NCBI GenBank assembly: GCA_003132085.1
Contig: PKWO01000409.1
Location: 1-7,416, forward strand
From: Oxalobacteraceae bacterium
GTDB taxonomy: Bacteria > Pseudomonadota > Gammaproteobacteria > Burkholderiales > Burkholderiaceae_D
Length of the DNA stretch: 7,416 nucleotides
Direction of reading: 5' to 3'
This document shows positions 1-5,579 of this stretch, piece by piece. The stretch's first letter is position 1. Each line of letters starts with the position of its first letter. The position numbers and the translations under genes are program-made. A model generated the notes under the pieces. The model worked only from the letters and a program-made list of their open reading frames with translations, searched no databases and was not told the DNA's origin.

Positions 1-2
1 TC

Positions 3-113
3 TACGTGATGGATCGCGGCTATATCGATTTCGCACGTCTTCATGGGCTGCATTTGGCGCACGCGTCGTTCGTAACCCGCGCCAAATCGAATATGCGAAG
101 CCGCCGCGTCTAA
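3..113 (+). pseudogene. IS4-like transposase remnant (3' part, truncated)
   Basis: The frame starting at base 3 is open from the window edge and reads YVMDRGYIDFARL, then FVTRAKSN and RRV, followed by TAA at 111-113. The DRGYxDFARL and AKSN-type motifs are characteristic of the catalytic region of IS4-group transposases, which normally continue for about 100 further residues past this point (usually through a Tyr-Ser after RRV). Here the frame stops right after RRV and nothing transposase-like follows in any frame, so this is a broken copy. The 5' part lies outside the window. No terminal inverted repeat or target duplication can be recognised. Family assignment is from memory of the motif and is fairly secure; the exact IS is unknown. 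Confidence 0.7.
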
Positions 114-282
114 CCGCCCAGCCTCCCCAGGTTTTGCACGCTCTCGTTTGCCCTGCGGTCACGATCACCGAAATACGCAAATTTTCATTCCGGGGTATTA
201 TCTACGCCGACAAATGCACCGCTTCGCGCGCCTCTGCGCCTGTGCGGTTAAGCTTGATCTGACATGAAAAGAAAGATTGACA
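114..282. other. Intergenic region upstream of the alcohol dehydrogenase
   Basis: No open frame with coding character is seen between the transposase remnant and the dehydrogenase. A TATTAT at 196-201 could be a -10 box, but no matching -35 lies 16-18 bases upstream, so no promoter is called. A purine-rich AAAAGAAAGA at 267-276 precedes the dehydrogenase start and serves as its ribosome binding site. Confidence 0.5.
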
Positions 283-1329
283 ATGACAATTGCTAAAGGG
301 TATTCCGCTTCGGACGCCAAGGCAAAGCTGCAGCCGTATAGCTTTGAACGCCGCGCCCCGCGTCAGGATGACGTTTCAATCGACATCAAATATTGCGGCG
401 TTTGCCACTCTGACATCCACCAGGCGCGCGACGAATGGGGTGGCTCGATCTTCCCGATGGTGCCGGGACACGAAATCGCCGGCATCGTCACGGCGGTGGG
501 CAGCAAGGTCAGCAAGTTTAAGGTGGGCGACCATGTCGGCGTCGGCTGCTTCGTCGATTCCTGCACCAAATGTGCCACGCGCAACGTAGATCTTGAGCAA
601 TACATGCCGGGCCTGGTGCAAACCTATAACGGCATTGAAGCGGACGGCGTGACGCCGACCATGGGCGGATATTCCGACCATATCGTCGTCAAGGAAGGGT
701 ATGTGCTGTCGATTCCTGAAAACCTTCCGCTTGATGCAGCCGCGCCACTGCTGTGCGCAGGCATCACGCTTTTCTCGCCGCTGAAGCATTGGAAGGCCGG
801 CCCGGGCAAGAAAGTCGCCATCATCGGTTTGGGCGGACTGGGTCACATGGGCGTCAAGATCGCGCACGCCATGGGAGCCGACGTCACAGTGCTTAGCCAG
901 TCGCTCTCGAAGCAGGAAGATGGTCTGCGCTTTGGCGCCGCCAGCTACTATGCTACCAACGACCCCAAGACCTTTGAGGTCTTGCAGGGCCAGTTCGACC
1001 TGATCATCAATACGGTCGGCGCCAGCATCGATTGGAACGGCTACCTGAATCTTCTCAAGGTCGATGGCACCATGACCTTGGTCGGTGTGCCGGACGCGGT
1101 TGTTCCGCCTGTGAATCCCTTCGTGCTGATCGGCAGCCGTCGTAACTTGGCTGGCTCGATGATTGGTTCGATCAAGGAAACACAAGAGATGCTCGACTTC
1201 TGCGGCAAGCACAATATCGTGGCGGATATCGAAATTATCCCGATCCAGGCCATCAACGAGGCGTATGATCGGGTTGTTAAAAGCGACGTGCGTTACCGAT
1301 TCGTGATTGACATGGCGTCGCTCGCTTAA
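283..1329 (+). CDS. Zinc-dependent NADP-type alcohol dehydrogenase (CAD/YahK-like MDR family)
   Basis: This 348-residue medium-chain dehydrogenase/reductase probably interconverts aldehydes and alcohols in the cytoplasm; its length is normal for the cinnamyl-alcohol-dehydrogenase/YahK group. An N-terminal GroES-like domain carries the catalytic zinc ligands C41 (in GVCHSD), H63-E64 (GHE) and C158 (LLCAG). The Rossmann domain has GLGGLGHMG at 182-190. The second beta strand ends in LSQS (204-207) rather than in an acidic residue, which in this family points to NADPH. The ATG at 283 is preferred over the TTG at 277 because GAAAG at 271-275 sits 7 bases upstream. Oddity: the structural-zinc loop C-x2-C-x2-C-x7-C has C94 and C97, but R100 and M108 replace the last two cysteines. 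The gene appears monocistronic, followed by a terminator-like stem. The substrate cannot be read from sequence. Confidence 0.93.
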   Translation: MTIAKGYSASDAKAKLQPYSFERRAPRQDDVSIDIKYCGVCHSDIHQARDEWGGSIFPMVPGHEIAGIVTAVGSKVSKFKVGDHVGVGCFVDSCTKCATRNVDLEQYMPGLVQTYNGIEADGVTPTMGGYSDHIVVKEGYVLSIPENLPLDAAAPLLCAGITLFSPLKHWKAGPGKKVAIIGLGGLGHMGVKIAHAMGADVTVLSQSLSKQEDGLRFGAASYYATNDPKTFEVLQGQFDLIINTVGASIDWNGYLNLLKVDGTMTLVGVPDAVVPPVNPFVLIGSRRNLAGSMIGSIKETQEMLDFCGKHNIVADIEIIPIQAINEAYDRVVKSDVRYRFVIDMASLA

Positions 1330-1343
1330 AAAAAGGAGCACAA

Positions 1344-1412
1344 GCGGGTGGCCGTTTGGCTGGGTATTTGCACCTCGACAAGCTGCGCCATCCCGCAAAT
1401 TTTCCTTTTTCT
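1344..1412 (+). terminator. Possible terminator after the dehydrogenase gene
   Basis: GCGGGTGGC at 1344-1352 can pair with GCCATCCCGC at 1387-1396, giving 9 base pairs with one bulged T. This is followed by the T-rich tail AAATTTTCCTTTTTCTT at 1397-1412, 15 bases after the stop codon. The 34-base loop is long for a Rho-independent terminator, so the call is tentative. Confidence 0.35.
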
Positions 1413-1451
1413 TATCCAAGGCAATTATTTTACCAACCAGCCCATCGCTGT

Positions 1452-1510
1452 GCTTGAAAACAGCCCTGTCTACACTTCGCTACATATATTATCGGTGTCT
1501 GTTTTCGAGC
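1452..1510. repeat. Inverted repeat, 12-bp arms
   Basis: GCTTGAAAACAG at 1452-1463 and CTGTTTTCGAGC at 1499-1510 are reverse complements with one mismatch, which becomes a G-U pair in + strand RNA. They enclose 35 bases. Inside, ACAC at 1472-1475 can continue pairing with GTGT at 1495-1498. No T-tract follows, so it does not look like a simple terminator. Function unknown. Confidence 0.6.
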
Positions 1511-1540
1511 ACCCCCTTGCCGGCAACGGGAGCAGCGGGA

Positions 1541-1582
1541 TACAAGCAAGAATCTACAAGCAAGAATCTACAAGCAAGAATC
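1541..1582. repeat. Tandem repeat, 3 exact copies of a 14-bp unit
   Basis: The unit TACAAGCAAGAATC occurs three times in direct succession (1541-1554, 1555-1568, 1569-1582) with no mismatch. The unit length is not a multiple of three and the repeat lies in noncoding sequence about 70 bases from the end of the ClC gene. It is a short minisatellite that could vary in copy number between strains. Confidence 0.95.
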
Positions 1583-1651
1583 GTTGCGGTCGCCCAAAGC
1601 CACCGCACCCACTAAATTGACATTTGATGAATGACCGATTTCGAGACCCGT

Positions 1652-3439
1652 TCAAAGATCTTCGGAAGGCGGCGTGACGCGTTGCGTTAGCATACCAAAA
1701 GGCATCGTCCGAAATTTTTCGTGCTGCTGCTCTTCCGCAAACAGACCGAGCGATGGCTTGACCAAATCGCTCCGACTGATAATACCAACAAGCCGACGTG
1801 ACTGCGCGTCAATCACGACCGGCAGCCGTTCAAGGCCATGCACCGCAAGCCGCGTCGCGATATTCCGACAGGTTTCATTGGGCAGTGCCATAATCGGCAC
1901 GTTGGCGCCGAACAAATCAATCACGCGTTCACAGGTCGGACTATGTTGTTTCGCAAGAAGCGTTTCGCGGTCGATCATGCCAATGTAAGCGCCGCCCCGG
2001 ACCACCGGAAACGCACGATGGAACTGCTCCGATCCGAAATGGGTGTTCAATGCGTCGACGATCATTGTATCGCCTTCGATCACTTGCACATTGCGCGTCA
2101 TTACTTCGTCGACATTGTGACGTTCGAGTGGATCGATCCCGTATTCGCGATAAATATGATATCCCCGCCGCGCGATTTTTTCAGTGAGAATGGAGCGCGG
2201 CATCGTCAGCACCGTAAAACCGTATGCCACGGCTGACGCTGCAAGCAAAGGTAATAACGCGTTTGCATCCTGCGTCAGTTCAAACGCAAATATCACCGAC
2301 ATGACCGGTGCGCGCATCATCCCGCCCAGGGTCGCCGCCATGAAAACCAAAGGCCATAATGCCGGATGGCCGCCGGGCATAAACGGCCCCAGCACAACGC
2401 CGAGACCAGCGCCCATCATCAGGAGCGGCGCCAAGACGCCCCCCGAGGTACCGGAACCAAGGGCAATCACCCACATCACCGATTTACACAGCAGAAGAGC
2501 AAGCACGGTTTCAAGCGCGAGATGATTTTGCAGCAAATCGGCAATCACGTCATAGCCGACACCGAGTGCGCGCGGCTGCAAATAGCCGCCGATGCCGACA
2601 GCCAATCCGCCCAGCGCCGGCCACCACATCCAGTGAACCGGCAACTTGCCGAATAGATCTTCGACTTTGTAAAGCGATGTCGACAAGGTTCATGACAACG
2701 CACCGCTTGCCACACCCGCAATGACACATGATAAAAGATCGAGCGGACCGACCGGCAGCGTTTGTAATGGAAATAATGGCCCTGCATCAAGCAGGAGCGG
2801 GCGCGCGAATCCGGCTACTGCACAAGCGATGGCAACCGGCAGCAAACTGCGTGGACGCAGTTCGAATAGCAGCAACTCAACAGCCAGAAGCACCGCTGCA
2901 ATTGGCGTGCCAAACACTGCAGTCATCCCCGCCACTGCACCTGCGACCAGCAGTGTTTTCCGCTCAGCGCCGGTGATATGGAAAAATTGCCCGATCAGAG
3001 AGCCAATTGCGCCGCCCGTCATGATGATCGGACCCTCGGCCCCAAATGGCCCCCCGCTACCAATGGCGATGCCTGACGAAAGCGGTTTAAGTATCGCGAC
3101 CTTCGGCGACATTTTGCTTTTCCGGAAAAGGATTGCTTCGATCGCTTCGGGAATGCCGTGCCCGCGAATTTGCTCCGAACCGAAACGTGCAATGAGTCCG
3201 ATAATCAAGCCACCGATAACCGGCACAACAATAACCCATAGACCTAGAGTATTTGCGGCAGGCGAACGCGCCGCATCCGAGAATGTCTGAAAGAAGAACA
3301 AATTGGTGAAGAAGCGAATCAGATGAAGTAAAAGATAAGCAGTAACCGTACTGAGCCCACCGATGACAGCGGCTATTGCAGCCATGCGTAACAATCTTGA
3401 ATCGACCGCAAAATCTCTGCGGGCATCGTCTTTATGCAT
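1652..3439 (-). pseudogene. ClC-family anion channel/transporter with CBS domains, interrupted by in-frame TGA
   Basis: Read with one internal stop, this frame gives 595 codons, a normal size for bacterial ClC proteins with a cytoplasmic CBS pair. Signature segments appear in order: GHGIPE (93-98), GAEGP with the gating glutamate E135, AVELLLFELRP (186-196), GGVLAP (333-338) and the central tyrosine Y406 in AYGF. Two CBS domains follow, from about 440 to 560. Codon 250 is TGA (2692-2690); the same frame continues at once with TLSTSLYKVEDLFG, so this is a nonsense mutation or sequence error, not a frameshift. Neither half should work alone, since the cut falls within the membrane domain. A TTG at 2686 could restart translation but has no clear ribosome site. 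The ATG at 3439 is preferred to the GTG at 3445, because GAGG at 3448-3445 is 5 bases upstream of it. The gene is co-transcribed with the MarR gene, 8 bases upstream. Confidence 0.85.
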
Positions 3440-3441
3440 TT

Positions 3442-3448
3442 CCACCTC
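3442..3448 (-). promoter_or_regulatory. Ribosome binding site of the ClC gene, overlapping the marR stop
   Basis: GAGGTGG on the minus strand begins with the last base of the MarR stop codon (TAG, 3450-3448). GAGG lies 5 bases before the ATG at 3439. The arrangement suggests translational coupling of the two genes and decides in favour of the ATG over the GTG at 3445. Confidence 0.7.
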
Positions 3449-3864
3449 TAAAAATTAATCAATGGGATCGGAAATACACCGTTCAGAGATCGAAGCTCGG
3501 TGCGATGCAATGCCGCCAGTTGGCTCAAAACGCGTTCGCCTTCTTCGAGTAGCCGAACTTCGACTTGGCGCTTATCGCCATCGCTTTGCCGCCGCTGCAC
3601 TAGACCATTTTCTTCACAGCGGGAGATTAAGGCCACCACACCGTGCGGCTTCGCTTGCAAACGCTCGGCCAGTTCGCCAACGGTTGCAAAATCCCTGTCT
3701 GGGTAACCTTTAATGTGCAGTAAAAGGAGGTATTGCAGAGGCGTTATTCCGTAAGTCTGTACGATATTCTCCGAGAACCGCTCGAAGCGACGTAACTGGA
3801 AGCGAAATTCGGATAGCGCCTCAAATTCCTTCTTGGAAAGAACATCCATATCAGGAAGACTCAT
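3448..3864 (-). CDS. MarR-family transcriptional regulator
   Basis: This 138-residue protein has the size and layout of MarR dimeric winged-helix regulators. An N-terminal dimerisation helix (about 12-37) is followed by the ITPLQYLLLLHIKG helix (40-53), a helix-turn-helix (about 61-87, TVGELAERLQAKPHGVVALISR) and a wing with the typical D-x-R element (DGDKRQVEVRL, 95-105). A C-terminal dimerisation helix closes the protein. It likely represses its own operon and releases DNA on binding a small ligand; the ligand is unknown. It is the first gene of a two-gene operon with the ClC gene, 8 bases downstream. The start is the ATG at 3864; its ribosome site is weak, and a later ATG (codon 6) has none better. 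A palindrome 44 bases upstream is the likely operator. Confidence 0.92.
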   Translation of the reverse strand: MSLPDMDVLSKKEFEALSEFRFQLRRFERFSENIVQTYGITPLQYLLLLHIKGYPDRDFATVGELAERLQAKPHGVVALISRCEENGLVQRRQSDGDKRQVEVRLLEEGERVLSQLAALHRTELRSLNGVFPIPLINF

Positions 3865-3907
3865 GAAAGATTTCGAATTAATTCGTATTGAAACAATATG
3901 CGCTAAC

Positions 3908-3926
3908 TATATCACGTTATGATATA
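3908..3926. promoter_or_regulatory. Candidate MarR operator (7-5-7 palindrome)
   Basis: TATATCA-CGTTA-TGATATA is a perfect inverted repeat 44 bases upstream of the marR start, in an AT-rich stretch where the promoter should lie. The size and symmetry fit a MarR dimer site, and autoregulation is common in the family. Two further palindromes lie between it and the gene: CGAATTAATTCG (3874-3885) and TATTG-AAA-CAATA (3886-3898). The last two could be secondary sites. A minus-strand TTGTTT, 17 bases, AAATCT pair in this stretch is a weak promoter match. Confidence 0.55.
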
Positions 3927-3949
3927 TATGATTGAAAGCCATATCCAAC

Positions 3950-3971
3950 GCAAGCTGCCATCTTGCGGCAG
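3950..3971. other. Two interleaved short inverted repeats
   Basis: GCAAG-CTGCC-AT-CTTGC-GGCAG contains two overlapping stems, GCAAG/CTTGC and CTGCC/GGCAG, that cannot form together. It lies in the gap between the divergent-end MarR promoter and the end of the CII-like gene. The gap (3865-4154) otherwise shows no gene. Could be chance. Confidence 0.35.
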
Positions 3972-4115
3972 ATTTCTCGACATCGAAAAAGGCGTTCTTT
4001 CAATGAGCGCTATAGAGAGTTTTGATATGGCGAAAGCCAGAAAATAGGCCGTGGGACGAATAATTGTCTTGATCTTGCGAACGTCGAACGTCGGGCCGAT
4101 AAAGTTTTAGCCCAG

Positions 4116-4156
4116 CCGAACCGCTCACTTCCGGTTCGGAACGGCTTACGCCGTTC
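4116..4156. terminator. Tandem hairpins at the 3' end of the CII-like gene
   Basis: Two perfect stems sit back to back: CCGAACCG (4116-4123) with CGGTTCGG (4132-4139), and GAACGGC (4139-4145) with GCCGTTC (4150-4156). The second overlaps the stop codon of the minus-strand gene. No T-tract follows on either strand, so classical Rho-independent termination is doubtful. They may instead shield the 3' end of the transcript. The hairpins themselves are certain; the role is inferred. Confidence 0.45.
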
Positions 4157-4640
4157 AAGTCCGCCCGCTGCGCGCCCGAATCCGCGCGCGCCATTCGCCC
4201 AGGGCGGTCAGCGCGCCCTGAAATTCGCGCTCGATCAAATCGGCTTCGGCGTGCGTGATCACGCCATCCATCAACGCCTCCGAAACGGCCTCGGCCACGC
4301 TGCCGACCTGGCTCATCACCCGGCATACGGTCTGCGATAAGTCGTCGCCGCTGACGCTCTCCGGCTCCGGCACGACAAACGCAGCCATGCCGTGCCGGCC
4401 CAGCAGCGCATGCAACGGCAGCAGCGCATCCTTCACATTGGCTTGCCGGCACAGGTCGACGATCTGCGACAACTCTTCAAATGACGGATAGTGCGACTCG
4501 ATGCCGGGGGCCAATTTATTGCGCAGCACATTGGCGGATATGCCCATGCGCTGCGCCAACGCCTCCAGCCCGCCCGGATATGCGCGGGCGACCTTGTAGA
4601 GCGCGTCGTGCTGATTCATGTCTGAATACTTGCGGGTCAT
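4155..4640 (-). CDS. Phage CII/CP76-type regulatory protein
   Basis: This 161-residue protein resembles the Phage_CP76 (phage regulatory protein CII) family, found in P2/186-like phages and also as lone chromosomal genes in proteobacteria. The N-terminal part MNQHDALYKVARAYPGGLEALAQ leads into a helix-turn-helix (about 23-45, with ALAQRMGISANVLRNKL). The helical C-terminal part (VAEAVSEALMDGVITHAEADLI, about 115-136) is typical of the family. It is predicted to bind DNA as an oligomer. The ATG at 4640 is preferred to the one at 4655 because GGAAG at 4653-4649 lies 8 bases upstream, while 4655 has no ribosome site. No phage structural, integrase or lysis genes are nearby. It is divergent from the membrane-protein operon at 4787, so it may control it; that is inference. 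Confidence 0.82.
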   Translation of the reverse strand: MTRKYSDMNQHDALYKVARAYPGGLEALAQRMGISANVLRNKLAPGIESHYPSFEELSQIVDLCRQANVKDALLPLHALLGRHGMAAFVVPEPESVSGDDLSQTVCRVMSQVGSVAEAVSEALMDGVITHAEADLIEREFQGALTALGEWRARIRARSGRT

Positions 4641-4648
4641 GGTGAATT

Positions 4649-4653
4649 CTTCC
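4649..4653 (-). promoter_or_regulatory. Ribosome binding site deciding the CII-like start
   Basis: GGAAG on the minus strand is 8 bases upstream of the ATG at 4640. It lies within the alternative start region at 4655, so the shorter protein is favoured. Confidence 0.6.
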
Positions 4654-4698
4654 ATTTATTACCGATGCGGTTCGCGCATTCGATCGCTATGCTTGTAT

Positions 4699-4749
4699 CA
4701 ACCGGAAGATCAACGTACAGCCGAATTGTACCTAAATTGGCAACCGGAA
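4699..4749. promoter_or_regulatory. Operator-like cluster: direct repeats around an inverted repeat
   Basis: CAACCGGAA occurs at 4699-4707 and again at 4741-4749, in direct orientation and 42 bp apart (about four helical turns). Between them lies GTACA-N7-TGTAC (4715-4731), whose right arm coincides with the proposed -35 box of the + strand operon. The layout suits a cooperative regulator acting in the divergent intergenic region; the nearest candidate is the CII-like protein. Confidence 0.5.
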
Positions 4750-4753
4750 TAAT
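4726..4753 (+). promoter_or_regulatory. Candidate sigma-70 promoter of the membrane-protein/DUF2491 operon
   Basis: TTGTAC (4726-4731, four of six matches to TTGACA) and AATAAT (4748-4753, five of six matches to TATAAT) are 16 bases apart. The start of transcription would fall near 4760, about 27 bases before the first ATG. A second overlapping AATAAT is at 4751-4756. Confidence 0.5.
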
Positions 4754-4786
4754 AATAGCCTAACCGTCAGACCATGGGGGAAACCG

Positions 4787-5578
4787 ATGAAATTCATCAA
4801 GACAGCGTTGCTAATCCTGCTTCTGTGCGGGCCGGCGATCGAATCGGCGCATGCCGGCATTCATCTCGGCAGCGCCGGCCGCAGCGGCGCTTCGCATGCG
4901 TTCAAAGGCGGATTCTCGTCGCAGAAGAGCGCTGCCATCAGCCGCGATGCGGCCGACCTCACCCCCAAAAAGTCTTCATTCGGATCATTCGGCGCCGCCG
5001 CCAACGCAGCCCCGCCCTCCCCGGCAGCACCGGCGCCAAGCTCCGCGCTGTCGAAAGACCTGAACGCGGCGACGGCCAACGCCGGCGCATTGAAAACATT
5101 CGACGCCAGAAACCAGGCCGCCGCTCGGCCCGCCCCTGCAGACGGGCTCTCCGCAGCGGGCGCCGGGTTCTCGGCAGCGGGCACCGGCCCGCAAGGGGCT
5201 TCTGTGGCCGGCCCGGCGTACGCGCAGAGCCCGATGCCGCAAACCGTCATTGTCCAGCGTGGCGGCGGCTTTTTCTCCAGCCCGTTCGTGTGGTTCATGC
5301 TGGGCCAATCGATGGCCGGCCATGACCGCGAGCGGGTCGTCTATGAGCGCGCCGGCAACCCGGCCGGCAGCGATGCCGACAGTCCGGGCGTCGCCGCCGA
5401 CAACGCAGTTTCGTTGGCGCCGCCGGCGCAGAAGGAATCGTTCGGCGCGTCGCTGCTGCGCGTGGTGCTGTGGCTGACGATTGCCGCGGCCATCGGCGGC
5501 GGAATCCTCTACGCGCTTGCCAGGCGCGCCGCGCGCATCGCCAAGGGCAGCGCACATTATTCACTGGGAAAGGGTTGA
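4787..5578 (+). CDS. Secreted Ala/Pro-rich single-pass membrane protein, unknown function
   Basis: I do not recognise this 263-residue protein. It begins with a clear signal peptide (residues 1-23, basic start, ALLILLLCGP core, AHA cleavage site); there is no lipobox. A low-complexity region rich in Ala, Pro, Ser and Gly follows (about 24-150), which looks disordered and periplasmic. A short conserved-looking hydrophobic motif, GGGFFSSPFVWFMLGQ, is at 159-174. A membrane segment (about 223-245, LLRVVLWLTIAAAIGGGILYAL) is followed by an Arg/Lys-rich cytoplasmic tail, giving an N-outside, C-inside topology. The ATG at 4787 has GGGGG at 4776-4780. It is the first gene of the operon; the DUF2491 gene starts one base after its stop, so the two are probably translationally coupled. 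The role is likely at the envelope. Confidence 0.8.
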   Translation: MKFIKTALLILLLCGPAIESAHAGIHLGSAGRSGASHAFKGGFSSQKSAAISRDAADLTPKKSSFGSFGAAANAAPPSPAAPAPSSALSKDLNAATANAGALKTFDARNQAAARPAPADGLSAAGAGFSAAGTGPQGASVAGPAYAQSPMPQTVIVQRGGGFFSSPFVWFMLGQSMAGHDRERVVYERAGNPAGSDADSPGVAADNAVSLAPPAQKESFGASLLRVVLWLTIAAAIGGGILYALARRAARIAKGSAHYSLGKG

Positions 5579-5579
5579 C

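Larger units (their letters stand above)
1330..1651. other. Intergenic region between dehydrogenase and ClC gene
   Basis: This 322-base gap separates the ends of two convergent transcription units. Apart from the terminator-like stem, the inverted repeat and the 14-bp tandem repeat listed separately, nothing recognisable is seen. A 90-codon frame (GTG at 1348, stop at 1618-1620) has an AGGAG 9 bases upstream. It runs straight through the hairpins and the repeat and has no recognisable domain, so it is not called. The stretch is more AT-rich than the genes around it. Confidence 0.6.

Noticed and set aside
376..1419. Long minus-strand open frame (347 codons) opposite the dehydrogenase
   Set aside because: It is antisense to a clear MDR dehydrogenase, is rich in His, Arg and Asp as expected of a shadow frame, and shows no domain.
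1541..1582. CRISPR array
   Set aside because: The copies are directly adjacent with no spacers, the unit is only 14 bp, and no cas gene is present.
1348..1620. 90-codon + frame with an AGGAG upstream of its GTG
   Set aside because: It runs through a terminator-like stem, an inverted repeat and a tandem repeat whose unit is not a multiple of three. Its composition is not coding-like and no domain is seen.
2690..2692. TGA as selenocysteine or a changed genetic code
   Set aside because: No selenocysteine insertion element is evident, ClC proteins are not known selenoproteins, and TGA serves as a normal stop elsewhere in the window.
2690..3445. Reading the ClC halves as two separate genes
   Set aside because: They are in the same frame, and the second half begins exactly where the ClC fold continues. 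The cut lies within the membrane domain.
4000..4452. Minus-strand open frame overlapping the CII-like gene
   Set aside because: It is the out-of-frame shadow of the CP76-type gene, Arg/Gly/Ala-rich with no motif.
4801..4846. Lipoprotein signal in the Ala/Pro-rich protein
   Set aside because: C14 follows LLL and lacks the Gly/Ala/Ser at the preceding position of a lipobox; an AHA signal-peptidase I site fits better.
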